The position numbers were made by a program, and so were the translations under genes. Shown piece by piece: positions 1-8,454 of a stretch of DNA of 64,000 nucleotides. The notes beneath the pieces are model-generated. The model made no database searches and was not told the origin of the DNA. It was given only the letters and a program-made list of their open reading frames with translations. Within the stretch, counting starts at the first letter, position 1. Each line of letters starts with the position of its first letter. Location of the stretch: NCBI RefSeq assembly GCF_001422485.1, contig NZ_LMNF01000001.1, positions 1,859,375-1,923,374 of the forward strand, written 5' to 3'. The stretch is from Agreia sp. Leaf283 (GTDB lineage Bacteria; Actinomycetota; Actinomycetes; Actinomycetales; Microbacteriaceae).

Positions 1-587
1 CCCCAGCCGATGCCGGCCGCCACGAGCGCACCCAGGATGAGCATGATGATCTGGGTGGTGACCGAATCGACTCCGTTGACGAGGAGCGCCCAGTGCACCA
101 GCGCCGGGATCACGACGAGGGCCAACGCCGCGTAGGCGAGACCCGGACGGGCGCGCACGACGAGCCACGCGGCGCCCAGGGCCAGGGGCAGCATCACGAA
201 GGCGTCCGCGAAGGTGAAGCCGATGAACACCGTGGCCGCGCCGAGGCCGGTGGTCAGGCGCACCGCCTGCAGGATGACCGTGAACAGCACGACCACCGCG
301 ACGATCGCACCGGCGATGGACCGGCGGGCCAGGGATGTCGGCGCGAAGAAGAGCCCGAGCAGCACCACCGCCACGGCGAAGAGCAACTGCAGCACCAGCA
401 GCGCCCCATACGACAGCTCGATGCGCATACCCGTGAACAGCTGGATGAACTGGCCTGCGAGGCTGAGCACCAGCAGGTACCCGCCGAGCGACACCGTGAC
501 GAGCGCGAGCAGCCACCGGGTCGAGACGAGCTGGGCCGGGGGAGCGGACGTGGCGGGTGTGAACGGCGTGTGCGGGGATTGCGACAT
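1..587 (-). CDS. Multi-pass membrane protein of unknown function (partial, C-terminus outside window)
   Basis: The reading frame is open from an ATG at 587 to the window edge, about 195 codons. After a Pro/Ser/Thr-rich cytoplasmic N-terminus of about 22 residues the translation is almost all hydrophobic, with runs such as LLALVTVSLGGYLLVL, ALLVLQLLFAVAVVLLGLFF and IIMLILGALVAAG, suggesting at least five or six membrane helices. I recognise no family motif. An in-frame ATG at 599 is an alternative start. No strong Shine-Dalgarno is visible, and the start lies beside a short C5/G5 inverted repeat. It points the same way as phoU, 131 bp downstream of it, but I see no functional link. Confidence 0.6.
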   Translation of the reverse strand, partial: MSQSPHTPFTPATSAPPAQLVSTRWLLALVTVSLGGYLLVLSLAGQFIQLFTGMRIELSYGALLVLQLLFAVAVVLLGLFFAPTSLARRSIAGAIVAVVVLFTVILQAVRLTTGLGAATVFIGFTFADAFVMLPLALGAAWLVVRARPGLAYAALALVVIPALVHWALLVNGVDSVTTQIIMLILGALVAAGIGW

Positions 588-718
588 GCCCCCCAGCATG
601 GGGGAGTCCGTCCACGCGGGCAAGAGGCCCCGCGGCATCGGCGACTCCGCCTGAAACGACGGAACGCGACCGGATCGCCCGAGGGCGTTCCGATCGCGTT
701 CCGCGAAGGCTGTGCGGA

Positions 719-1372
719 CTACTCAGCGGCGCCGGCCCAGTCGCCCGTGGCGAGGTACTGGACCTTCTTGGCGATCGCCACGGCGTGGTCGCCGAAGCGC
801 TCGTGGTAACGGCTGGCCAGGGTCACGTCGACGGTGTCGACAGCGCCGCCCTTCCACGTCTCGCCGAGCACGGCGTCGAACACGCTGACGTGCAGCTCGT
901 CGAGGGAGTCGTCGTCTTCGCGGATGACCTCGACCAGTGCGAGGTCTTCGTTCGTGAGCAGAACCGTGAGGTTCTTCGCCATGGCGACGTCGAGGCGGCC
1001 CATCTCGGTGAAGGTGCCGCGCAGGCTCTTCTTCACGACCTTGTCGGGGTAGCGGTAGCGGGCGAGCTGAGCGATGTGCTCTGCGAGGTCGCCCATGCGC
1101 TCGAGCGACGCGGAGATGCGCAGGGCGCTGACCACGATGCGCAGGTCGCGGGCGACCGGCTGCTGAAGGGCGAGGATGTTGATGGCCAGCTCATCGAGGC
1201 TCACGGCCAGGGCGTCGATCTTGTGGTCTTCTGCGATGACCGACTCGGCCAGGGCGACGTTCGATTCGTTGAAGGCGGTCGTGGCGTTGGTGATCGCCAC
1301 GGTCACGAGCGTCGAGATCTCGACCAGGCGGTCCTGTACCTCCCGCAGCTCCTGCTGGAAAACTTCGCGCAT
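719..1372 (-). CDS. phoU: Phosphate-specific transport system accessory protein PhoU
   Basis: This 217-residue protein has the PhoU size and the two tandem three-helix-bundle repeats of the family. Conserved stretches are visible near the N-terminus (MREVFQQELREVQDRL) and in the middle (RDLRIVVSALRISASLERMGD). PhoU proteins repress phosphate-starvation signalling by linking the Pst transporter to the SenX3/PhoR-type histidine kinase and also affect phosphate uptake. The start at 1372 is chosen because AAAGGA lies about 7 nt upstream and because further N-terminal sequence looks non-conserved. It is divergent from senX3-regX3 across about 200 bp, the usual actinobacterial arrangement. No pst genes are in the window. 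Confidence 0.95.
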   Translation of the reverse strand: MREVFQQELREVQDRLVEISTLVTVAITNATTAFNESNVALAESVIAEDHKIDALAVSLDELAINILALQQPVARDLRIVVSALRISASLERMGDLAEHIAQLARYRYPDKVVKKSLRGTFTEMGRLDVAMAKNLTVLLTNEDLALVEVIREDDDSLDELHVSVFDAVLGETWKGGAVDTVDVTLASRYHERFGDHAVAIAKKVQYLATGDWAGAAE

Positions 1373-1566
1373 GCGTAAAGGTCCTTTCACGGATTCGTCC
1401 CGACGCCGATGTGGCGGATTTTGTGCAGCGTCGAGGGTAGGGGCGCCTGCTGGCGCCCGGATCATTCTGCCGAGAACAGGTTAACGGAAGGTGCCGAAGA
1501 CCTGAACACTCGGGTAAGCGACGCCTGTTCGGGCATAGACGTGAATTGTGTCATGGGTCGAGTCGT

Positions 1567-1579
1567 TAGTGTGGGGTTC
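1567..1579 (+). promoter_or_regulatory. Putative leaderless promoter -10 of senX3
   Basis: TAGTGT at 1567-1572 fits the TANNNT actinobacterial -10, followed by 7 nt and the ATG at 1580, so transcription would begin at or next to the start codon. No Shine-Dalgarno is present. TTGTGT at 1546-1551 could act as a weak -35 (15-bp spacing). This is inferred from sequence only. Confidence 0.4.
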
Positions 1580-2734
1580 ATGGACTCAGGCTGGTTGGTG
1601 CTGCTTTCTGTGGCATTCGGCCTCCTCGTGGGTGCCGGCTTCATGGCGCTTCTTCACGCCGCGGAAAGACGCGGCAGTAACGCTGTCGACGTGGTCAATC
1701 CGGCGGTTCCCGACGGCGTCGAGCAGGTCATCAATGCACTCGACTCGGCCGGGGTCGTGCTCGACCCGTCGAACAACGTCGTCACGGCGTCTCCGGGGTC
1801 GATCGCATTCGGGCTCGTGGCCCAGCAGACACTCGTGCATCCCGAACTGATCGCGCTCGTCGACAAGGTCCGCTCGAGTGGCGAGCCCGTGACCACCACC
1901 GTCGAGCTTGCGCGGGGCCCCTTCGGAGACGCGAGCATCCACTTCCTCGTCCGTGTCGCGAGACTCGGTTCGAGGTACATCCTGCTCCTCGCCGAAGACC
2001 ATTCCGAGACCTACCGCCTCGAGGACGTGCGTCGCGACTTCATCGCCAATATCAGCCACGAGCTCAAGACCCCGATCGGAGCGATCTCGCTCCTCTCCGA
2101 GGCGCTCGACCCGGCCGCCGACGATCCCGAGCAGGTCCGCCGCTTCGCCAAGCGGCTGCACACCGAGGCCGCCAGGCTTACTCGTATCACCCAGGAGATC
2201 ATCGAACTGTCCCGCCTGCAGGCCGCCGACACGCTCCGGTCGGCCGAGCTGCTGAACGTCGACCATCTCATCGCGTCGGCCATGGACCAGAACCACGTGC
2301 AGGCCGAGCTGCGCGGAACGACCCTGGTCAAGGGCGGCGCCAAGCACGTCGAGGTCTACGGCGACGAGAGTCTGCTCGTCATGGCCATCCACAACCTCGT
2401 GGGCAACGCCATCCAGTACTCCCTCGAGAACTCGCGGGTGGGCATCGGTGTGCGCGTCGAAGACGGCGTCGTCGAGATCGCCGTCACCGACCAGGGACTG
2501 GGCATCGCGAGCGACGATCTCGACCGCGTCTTCGAGCGCTTCTTCAGAGTCGATCAGGCGCGCTCCCGTAACACCGGCGGCACGGGGCTCGGCCTCAGTA
2601 TCGTCAAGCACATCGTGGAGAACCACGGCGGCGATGTGCGGGTGTGGTCGCAGCTCGGCAGAGGTTCCACGTTCACGATCAGGCTTCCGGAGGCGACACC
2701 AGTCGCGTCCGCATCACAAGGAGATTCCCGATGA
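1580..2734 (+). CDS. senX3: Sensor histidine kinase SenX3 (phosphate sensing)
   Basis: This is a 384-residue membrane kinase. An N-terminal transmembrane helix (residues about 4-27) is followed by a PAS-like region (about 45-145). Next come a HisKA domain with the phospho-acceptor motif FIANISHELKTPIGAI (about 155) and a C-terminal HATPase with DQGLGIA and GTGLGLSIVKHI motifs. It would autophosphorylate and pass phosphate to RegX3 under phosphate limitation, with PhoU encoded divergently. The start at 1580 puts the TM helix directly at the N-terminus and sits 7 nt from a -10-like TAGTGT. In-frame ATG 1553 and GTG 1571 are alternatives. The stop overlaps the regX3 start (ATGA), indicating translational coupling. 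Confidence 0.93.
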   Translation: MDSGWLVLLSVAFGLLVGAGFMALLHAAERRGSNAVDVVNPAVPDGVEQVINALDSAGVVLDPSNNVVTASPGSIAFGLVAQQTLVHPELIALVDKVRSSGEPVTTTVELARGPFGDASIHFLVRVARLGSRYILLLAEDHSETYRLEDVRRDFIANISHELKTPIGAISLLSEALDPAADDPEQVRRFAKRLHTEAARLTRITQEIIELSRLQAADTLRSAELLNVDHLIASAMDQNHVQAELRGTTLVKGGAKHVEVYGDESLLVMAIHNLVGNAIQYSLENSRVGIGVRVEDGVVEIAVTDQGLGIASDDLDRVFERFFRVDQARSRNTGGTGLGLSIVKHIVENHGGDVRVWSQLGRGSTFTIRLPEATPVASASQGDSR

Positions 2735-3411
2735 CCCACATCCTTCTCGTCGAAGACGAAGACGCCCTGAGCGAGCCGCTCGCATACCTGCTGCGCCGTG
2801 AGGGCTACACGGTCACCGTGGCGCCCGACGGCCCGACCGCCATCGCCGAATTCGATCGGGGCGGCGTCGACCTGGTGCTGCTCGACCTGATGATCCCCGG
2901 GATCCCGGGAACCGAGGTGTGCCGTGAGATCCGCACCCGCAGCACGGTGCCCATCATCATGCTCACGGCCAAGGACTCCGAGATCGACATCGTGGTGGGG
3001 CTCGAGCTCGGGGCCGACGACTACGTCACCAAGCCGTACTCGACCCGGGAGCTGCTCGCACGCATCCGGGCGGTCATGCGCCGACAGAGCGAGCCGAGCG
3101 ATCTCGCCGAGCCCATCCTCGAGAGCGGGCCCGTGCAGATGGACATCGAGCGGCACACCGTTCGCGTGAACGGAATAGACACGGCCATGCCGCTGAAGGA
3201 GTTCGAGCTGCTCGAGCTGCTCCTGCGCAACGCAGGCCGCGTGCTCACCCGCGGACAGCTGATCGACCGGGTCTGGGGCTCCGACTACTTCGGCGACACA
3301 AAGACCCTCGACGTGCACATCAAGAGGATCCGGTCGAAGATCGAGGCCGTTCCCTCGGAGCCGACCCTGCTGGTCACCGTGAGGGGACTCGGGTACCGCT
3401 TCGAGGCGTGA
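2731..3411 (+). CDS. regX3: Two-component response regulator RegX3 (OmpR/PhoB family)
   Basis: This 226-residue OmpR-type regulator has a receiver domain (about 1-120) with the acidic pocket LLVEDED, the phospho-acceptor Asp in LVLLDLMIPG (about 52) and the conserved Lys in DDYVTKPYS. A winged-helix DNA-binding domain follows (about 130-224), ending in VTVRGLGYRFEA. It is the partner of SenX3. The ATG overlaps the senX3 stop by 4 nt, and AAGGAG (2718-2723) is well spaced from the start, so both coupling and its own ribosome site are available. The known role in actinobacteria is control of phosphate-starvation genes (pst, phoA-type). Confidence 0.95.
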   Translation: MTHILLVEDEDALSEPLAYLLRREGYTVTVAPDGPTAIAEFDRGGVDLVLLDLMIPGIPGTEVCREIRTRSTVPIIMLTAKDSEIDIVVGLELGADDYVTKPYSTRELLARIRAVMRRQSEPSDLAEPILESGPVQMDIERHTVRVNGIDTAMPLKEFELLELLLRNAGRVLTRGQLIDRVWGSDYFGDTKTLDVHIKRIRSKIEAVPSEPTLLVTVRGLGYRFEA

Positions 3412-3440
3412 CCGGATGCCCGGGGCCCGGGCGATGGCCG

Positions 3441-4013
3441 CTACGGAGCGGGTGTCGCCTCGGGCGTCGGCGTCTCTGAGACGTCGGTGGGCACCGGCGT
3501 CGTCGAGGGAGTGGATGTCGGCGTCGGCGTGACCGTGGGCAGCGGCGTCGGAGCGAGGCCGGTGTACTCGGCGAACTCCGTGGTGAGGATCGGAACGAGG
3601 AGCTGCTTGCCCTCGGCGTCGCCGTACTGGAAGTAGACCGGGAAGAGCGATCCGGCGGTGGCCTTGATGCCCCGCAGCACGATCTGGGTCTCGCCGTCGG
3701 CACCGAAGCTCGTGTTGCCGTCGCCGGCCACGGGGATGGTGAACTCGGTCTTGCCGGCGTCGCCCTCGTACTGAAGGGTGAGTGCCCGGCTCTCGGTGGC
3801 ACTGTTGTTGAAGGTGACCAGGAGGCTGGCGTCTTCGCCGTCGTCACTGATGAGCGTGGCGTTGCGGATGTCGACCGTGCCGACCCGACCGTTGACGCCG
3901 TTGGCCGTCTCGACCTCTTTCGTCGTCGCCTGCGGGGTGATGAATGCGCAGCCGGCCGTGCCGACCACAAGAAGGGCGGCCATGGCCAGTGCGGCCCCGA
4001 GTCGTGCTCTCAC
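3441..4013 (-). CDS. Secreted lipoprotein of unknown function with Pro/Thr-rich tail
   Basis: This is a 190-residue protein. The first 22 residues form a lipoprotein signal peptide (positive n-region MRAR, hydrophobic core, then VVGTAGC with the presumptive lipidated Cys). The mature part has a beta-rich look (residues about 40-130). The C-terminal 45 residues are a low-complexity P/T/E/S tail ending in PTPEATPAP, probably a cell-wall-spanning or disordered region. It converges with regX3 (29-bp gap) and is divergent from carD. Similar small lipoproteins occur beside carD in related genera. I cannot assign a function. Confidence 0.8.
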   Translation of the reverse strand: MRARLGAALAMAALLVVGTAGCAFITPQATTKEVETANGVNGRVGTVDIRNATLISDDGEDASLLVTFNNSATESRALTLQYEGDAGKTEFTIPVAGDGNTSFGADGETQIVLRGIKATAGSLFPVYFQYGDAEGKQLLVPILTTEFAEYTGLAPTPLPTVTPTPTSTPSTTPVPTDVSETPTPEATPAP

Positions 4014-4182
4014 AAGTTCCTCCAGAGGTGGTTCGGCGCAGCCCCCTCGGGGAGCTGGACGCGGACTTTCCTAGCCTACCGAATGACGGGCCCTGCGATC
4101 GGTCGCTGCGTGCGTCGGAGGAGGTGTGCCGGAGGAGCATGGTGCGCGGTCGTGCGCGAGGGTTCGAAAAAATGCGCCGTGG

Positions 4183-4188
4183 TACTCT
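4183..4188 (+). promoter_or_regulatory. Putative -10 element of carD
   Basis: TACTCT fits TANNNT and lies 25 bp before the carD ATG. An A/G-rich stretch with a ribosome-binding-like GAAGGGAT (4199-4206) lies between them, so carD should have a short leadered mRNA. No convincing -35 is seen. Confidence 0.35.
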
Positions 4189-4213
4189 GGAGAGCGCTGA
4201 AGGGATTCCATCG

Positions 4214-4696
4214 ATGATTTTTGAAGTCGGCGAAACCGTTGTCTACCCGCACCACGGGGCGGCGACGATTTCCGAGGTCAAGACCCGCATCATCAAGGGT
4301 GAAGAGAAGACCTACCTCAAGCTCCGCGTCGCTCAGGGCGATCTCACCATCGAGGTGCCCGCCGAGAACGTCGAACTCGTCGGTGTTCGCGACGTCATCG
4401 GCAAAGAGGGCGTCGACCGCGTGTTCGACGTGCTTCGTGCTCCGTTCACCGAAGAGCCGACCAACTGGTCGCGCCGCTACAAGGCGAACCTCGAGAAGCT
4501 CGCGTCGGGCGATGTCATCAAGGTCAGCGAGGTCGTTCGCGATCTGTGGCGTCGAGACCAAGACAGAGGGCTCTCCGCGGGTGAGAAGCGCATGCTCGCC
4601 AAAGCCCGCCAGATCCTGATCTCCGAGTTGGCCCTCGCCGAGAAGACCGACGAAGAGAAGGCATCGCTTGTTCTCGACGAGGTTCTGGCCTCCTAG
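4214..4696 (+). CDS. carD: RNA polymerase-binding transcription factor CarD
   Basis: At 160 residues this is the normal CarD length. The N-terminal Tudor-like RNA-polymerase interaction domain (about 1-55) begins [17 protein letters not shown]. The helical C-terminal DNA-binding domain includes the conserved Trp in [13 protein letters not shown], which in mycobacterial CarD wedges into the upstream edge of the transcription bubble. CarD stabilises open complexes at many promoters, notably rRNA. The ATG at 4214 follows GAAGGGAT. The ispDF start is only 3 nt after the stop codon, so carD and ispDF are probably co-transcribed. Confidence 0.96.
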   Translation: MIFEVGETVVYPHHGAATISEVKTRIIKGEEKTYLKLRVAQGDLTIEVPAENVELVGVRDVIGKEGVDRVFDVLRAPFTEEPTNWSRRYKANLEKLASGDVIKVSEVVRDLWRRDQDRGLSAGEKRMLAKARQILISELALAEKTDEEKASLVLDEVLAS

Positions 4697-4699
4697 AGC

Positions 4700-5929
4700 G
4701 TGAGCCTTTCTGCGTCGACGCCCCGCGTCGCGATCATCGTCGTGGCCGCCGGCAGCGGAACCCGCCTGGGCGAGCCGCTCCCCAAAGCCTTCGTCGACCT
4801 CGACGGGCGCAGCATCCTGTCGAGGTCGCTCGATCCTCTCTTCGGCCTCGCCGAGCCGGCTCAGGTCATCGTGGTCGCCCCGTCGACGCACGTCTCAGAG
4901 GCGCGCGACATCGTCGGGCGGGCCGCGGGCCCGGTGTCGGATGCCTGCACCGTCGTCGTCGGGGGCGACTCGCGCCAGGCGTCGGTCGCCGCCGGACTGG
5001 CGGTGCTCGAGCCTTCGGTCGAGGTCGTGCTGGTGCACGACGCCGCCCGGGCGCTGGCCCCGCGTTCGCTGTTCGAGAGCATCATCGGTGCGGTCGATTC
5101 CTCCGGCCGGGGCGCGATCCCCGGACTCGCCGTGAGCGACACGATCAAGCGGGTCGACGCCTCGTCGACCGTGCTCGAGACCGTCGACCGGTCACAGCTC
5201 TCCGCGGTGCAGACGCCGCAGGCCTTTCCCCGCGCCGAGCTCGTGGCCGCGTACGCAGCGGCCGACAGGGAGTTCACCGACGACGCGGCGTTGATCCAGC
5301 ACGTGGGTGGTTCGGTCGCCATCGTCGCGGGAGATCCGCTGGCATTCAAGATCACCACCCCGTGGGATCTTCGCCGAGCCGCGCAGTTGCTGGCCGAGGG
5401 TTCCTCGTCGGGCCGGCCACAGGCATCCGCACCGGCGTTTCGCACCGGCGTCGGAATCGACGCGCACGCGCTCGACGAAGGCCAGCCGCTCTGGCTGGCG
5501 GGTCTCTTCTGGCCCGGCGAGGCCGGGCTTGCCGGCCACAGCGACGGCGACGCCGTGGCCCACGCGCTCTGCGACGCCCTGCTGTCGGCCGCCGGCCTCG
5601 CCGACATCGGAGGCATCTTCGGAGTCGACGATCCGCGACTCGAGGGTGCGCACGCAGACGTCTTCCTCGTCGAGACCCTGCGGCTCCTGCACGACTCGGG
5701 GTTCGCACCGGTCAATGCCTCCGTGCAGCTCGTCGGCAACCGACCGAGGTTCGCGCCGCGCAAGGCCGAGGCCCAGGAGCGCCTGACGGCGTTGCTCGGC
5801 TGCCCCGTCTCCGTGTCGGCGACCACGACCGATTCGCTGGGGTTCACCGGTCGGGGCGAGGGCATCGCGGCCATCGCGACCGCCCTCATCGCGCCGCTGC
5901 CGCGCCCGCAGGCTGGCGCGGGCACGTAA
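4700..5929 (+). CDS. ispDF: Bifunctional MEP cytidylyltransferase / MEcPP synthase IspDF
   Basis: This 409-residue fusion catalyses two steps of the non-mevalonate isoprenoid pathway. The IspD part (about 1-235) has the CTP-binding motif AAGSGTRLG with the catalytic Lys of PLPKAF, plus VLVHDAAR. The IspF part (about 250-405) starts RTGVGIDAHAL with the metal ligands Asp and His, contains AGHSDGDAVAHALCDALL with the third ligand, and ends with a typical SATTTDSLGFTGRGEGI. A short Ala/Ser linker joins the domains. GTG start 3 nt after the carD stop; there is no separate promoter in the gap. The IspD-IspF fusion and the position after carD are both common in Microbacteriaceae. Confidence 0.95.
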   Translation: MSLSASTPRVAIIVVAAGSGTRLGEPLPKAFVDLDGRSILSRSLDPLFGLAEPAQVIVVAPSTHVSEARDIVGRAAGPVSDACTVVVGGDSRQASVAAGLAVLEPSVEVVLVHDAARALAPRSLFESIIGAVDSSGRGAIPGLAVSDTIKRVDASSTVLETVDRSQLSAVQTPQAFPRAELVAAYAAADREFTDDAALIQHVGGSVAIVAGDPLAFKITTPWDLRRAAQLLAEGSSSGRPQASAPAFRTGVGIDAHALDEGQPLWLAGLFWPGEAGLAGHSDGDAVAHALCDALLSAAGLADIGGIFGVDDPRLEGAHADVFLVETLRLLHDSGFAPVNASVQLVGNRPRFAPRKAEAQERLTALLGCPVSVSATTTDSLGFTGRGEGIAAIATALIAPLPRPQAGAGT

Positions 5930-5947
5930 CACCCGCTGCGCCCCGCC

Positions 5948-5959
5948 TAAACTAGCTGG
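5948..5959 (+). promoter_or_regulatory. Putative leaderless promoter -10 of cysS
   Basis: TAAACT (5948-5953) lies 6 nt before the GTG start at 5960, with no Shine-Dalgarno between them. This suggests a transcript starting at the cysS initiation codon. Confidence 0.45.
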
Positions 5960-7378
5960 GTGGCGCTTAGACTGTATGACTCGAGAAGCCGGACCCTGTC
6001 CGACTTCGTCCCCCTCGTTCCAGACCAGGTGGGCATCTACGTCTGCGGACCCACGGTGCAGTCGTCGCCGCACATCGGCCACCTGCGCTCGGCGCTCGTC
6101 TACGACCAGCTGCGGCGGTGGCTGGCCTACTCCGGCCACCATGTCACGTTCGTGCGCAATGTCACCGACATCGACGACAAGGTGCTGGTGAACGCGGCCA
6201 GCAGCGACGAGCAGTGGTGGGCCCTCGCCTATCGCGTCGAACTCGAGTTCACGGCCGCCTACAACGCCATCGGCGTGCTGCCGCCCACCTATGAGCCGCG
6301 CGCCACGGCGAGCATCCCCGAGATGCACACGATCATCGGCCGCCTCATCGATGAGGGCTATGCGTACGCGGCCGACGACGAGTCGGGTGATGTGTACTTC
6401 GACGCGCGCGCCTGGCCGCACTACGGCGAGCTCACGCACCAGAGCCTCGACGACATGGCCCCGGCGACCGACTCCGACCCGCGCGGCAAAAAAGACGTTC
6501 GCGACTTCGCCCTCTGGAAGGGGCACAAGCCCGAGGAGCCCGAGTCCGCGTCGTGGAGCAGCCCCTGGGGCGCCGGACGCCCGGGCTGGCACATCGAGTG
6601 CTCCGCCATGTCGACCAAGTACCTGGGTCCCCAGTTCGACATCCACGGCGGCGGCATCGACCTGAGGTTCCCGCACCACGAGAACGAACTCGCGCAGTCG
6701 ACCGCGGCGGGAGATCCGTTCGCCAACTACTGGCTGCACAACGGGCTCGTCTCCGTATCGGGCCAGAAGATGTCAAAGTCGCTCGGCAACTCGATCTTCG
6801 CCTCTGAACTCATCGCGTCGGCGCGCCCGCTCGTGCTCCGCTACTACCTGGGAGCCGCGCACTACCGCTCCACCCTCGAGTTCCATGACGGCGCCCTCGC
6901 CGAGGCAGAGGCTGCACTCGGTCGCATCGAGGGCTTCCTCGAGCGGGCACAGCGTCGACTCGACGGCACGCGCTTCCTCTCTGACGCGGTGCAGGCACTG
7001 CCCGACGAGTTCGTCGAGGCCATGGACGACGACCTCGGAGTGCCCCAGGCACTCGGTGTCGTGCACGACACGGTGCGAGCGGGCAACGCGGCCCTCGACA
7101 ACGAAGACCTCGTCGAGGCGGCACACGCACTGGGCGCTGTCATCGCGATGACGAGCGTGCTCGGAATCAACCCCCTATCCAGCGAGTGGTCGACTGCGCA
7201 GGGCGGAGCGACCGATGTCGCGCTCGCCGCGCTCGTCGAACGACTGCTCGAAGACCGCCAGGCTGCCCGGGAAGGTCGCGACTTCGTCACGGCCGACCGA
7301 GTTCGTGATGAACTGAACGCAGCGGGCATCACTATTGAAGACGGTCCCTCGGGATCGCATTGGAGTCTCGATGGCTAA
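5960..7378 (+). CDS. cysS: Cysteinyl-tRNA synthetase
   Basis: This is a 472-residue class I aminoacyl-tRNA synthetase that charges tRNA-Cys. The Rossmann catalytic core has the first zinc-ligand Cys in YVCGPTVQ and the HIGH motif in [11 protein letters not shown]. It also has the zinc site Cys in [10 protein letters not shown] with [11 protein letters not shown], and the KMSKS loop in [12 protein letters not shown] helical anticodon-recognition region follows, ending in the [12 protein letters not shown] segment common to CysRS. The GTG start matches the usual N-terminus ([11 protein letters not shown]). The last 8 nt overlap rlmB, so the two are coupled. The larger MshC paralogue for mycothiol synthesis is not in this window. 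Confidence 0.96.
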   Translation: MALRLYDSRSRTLSDFVPLVPDQVGIYVCGPTVQSSPHIGHLRSALVYDQLRRWLAYSGHHVTFVRNVTDIDDKVLVNAASSDEQWWALAYRVELEFTAAYNAIGVLPPTYEPRATASIPEMHTIIGRLIDEGYAYAADDESGDVYFDARAWPHYGELTHQSLDDMAPATDSDPRGKKDVRDFALWKGHKPEEPESASWSSPWGAGRPGWHIECSAMSTKYLGPQFDIHGGGIDLRFPHHENELAQSTAAGDPFANYWLHNGLVSVSGQKMSKSLGNSIFASELIASARPLVLRYYLGAAHYRSTLEFHDGALAEAEAALGRIEGFLERAQRRLDGTRFLSDAVQALPDEFVEAMDDDLGVPQALGVVHDTVRAGNAALDNEDLVEAAHALGAVIAMTSVLGINPLSSEWSTAQGGATDVALAALVERLLEDRQAAREGRDFVTADRVRDELNAAGITIEDGPSGSHWSLDG

Positions 7379-8402
7379 ATCAGGAGCGAACAAGCCCACC
7401 AGGGCCGGCGCCGTACGCAAGGCGAGCCGCGGCAAGGCCGTGGGGTCGGGTGGCCAGGGCCGCCAGGCCCTCGAGGGCAAGAAGCCCACGCCCAAGGCGG
7501 AGGACCGCCCGTACCACCCCGCCGGAAAGGCCAAGGCCGCCAAGGAGCGCTTCATCGCGGCCGGCGGCAAGGGTGGTCGGAGCAGCAGCAGTCGCGGTGC
7601 GTCGCAGGACCCCAACCGCAAGCCCGCCCCGCGCCGCAGCGCCAAGAACGAGGAGTTCGAGGTCGTCACCGGCCGCAACTCCGTGGTCGAGGCCCTGCGG
7701 GCGAAGATCCCGGCGACCGCCCTCTACCTCGCAACGCGCATCGAGATGGATGAGCGGGTGAAAGAGGCCCTCGCCCTCGCGACCAACCGGGGCATCCCGA
7801 TTCTCGAGGTCATGCGCCCCGAGCTCGACCGCCTCACGAGCTTCGACTCTGTGCACCAGGGCCTCGCGCTGAAGGTGCCCGCGTACGAGTACGCGCATCC
7901 CGTCGACCTTCTCGACGAGGTCATCTCTCGCGGCGACACCCCGCTGTTCGTCGCGCTCGACGGCATCACCGACCCGCGCAACCTCGGCGCGATCATCCGA
8001 TCGACCTCCGCGTTCGGCGGCCAGGGCGTCATCGTGCCGCAACGCCGATCCGTCGGGGTCACGGCCTCCGCCTGGAAGACATCGGCGGGCGCCGCCGCTC
8101 GCACCCCCGTCGCCATGGCCTCGAACCTCACGGCCACGCTCAAGGCGTTCAAGCAGAAGGGCGTCTTCGTGATCGGCCTCGACGGGGGCGGCGACGTGTC
8201 GCTGCCCGGCCTGTCGTTCGCCGACGGCCCGGTGGTCATCGTCGTGGGCAGTGAAGGCAAGGGCCTGTCGCGCCTCGTCACCGAGACCTGCGACGCCGTC
8301 GTCTCGATCCCCATCACCGCCGCCACGGAGTCGCTCAACGCGGGTATCGCCGCGAGCGTCACCCTCTACGAGATCTCGCGGCTGCGCGCAGCGAAGAAGT
8401 AA
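7371..8402 (+). CDS. rlmB: 23S rRNA (guanosine-2'-O-)-methyltransferase RlmB (SpoU family)
   Basis: At 343 residues the protein is longer than enterobacterial RlmB because of a Lys/Arg/Gly-rich N-terminal extension (about 1-95) typical of actinobacterial homologues. The substrate-binding domain starts at [13 protein letters not shown]. The SPOUT catalytic domain shows motif 1 ([13 protein letters not shown]), motif 2 ([12 protein letters not shown]) and motif 3 ([17 protein letters not shown]), which build the SAM-binding knot. It would 2'-O-methylate a guanosine in 23S rRNA. ATG start at 7371 overlaps the end of cysS, matching the conserved cysS-rlmB pair. Confidence 0.94.
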   Translation: MAKSGANKPTRAGAVRKASRGKAVGSGGQGRQALEGKKPTPKAEDRPYHPAGKAKAAKERFIAAGGKGGRSSSSRGASQDPNRKPAPRRSAKNEEFEVVTGRNSVVEALRAKIPATALYLATRIEMDERVKEALALATNRGIPILEVMRPELDRLTSFDSVHQGLALKVPAYEYAHPVDLLDEVISRGDTPLFVALDGITDPRNLGAIIRSTSAFGGQGVIVPQRRSVGVTASAWKTSAGAAARTPVAMASNLTATLKAFKQKGVFVIGLDGGGDVSLPGLSFADGPVVIVVGSEGKGLSRLVTETCDAVVSIPITAATESLNAGIAASVTLYEISRLRAAKK

Positions 8403-8409
8403 CAGGGTC

Positions 8410-8440
8410 GGCTCAGGGAATGGTTTCGTTCCCTGGGCCC
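8410..8440. terminator. Bidirectional hairpin between rlmB and the DUF4032 gene
   Basis: An 11-bp stem pairs 8410-8420 with 8429-8439 around an 8-nt loop (one G-T pair). It lies between two convergent genes, so it probably terminates both. There is no T tract. The right arm, TTCCCTGGGCCCGTCGAAGG, is a variant of the dispersed repeat found near 27.9, 34.4 and 48.5 kb. Confidence 0.6.
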
Positions 8441-8454
8441 GTCGAAGGGCCTTC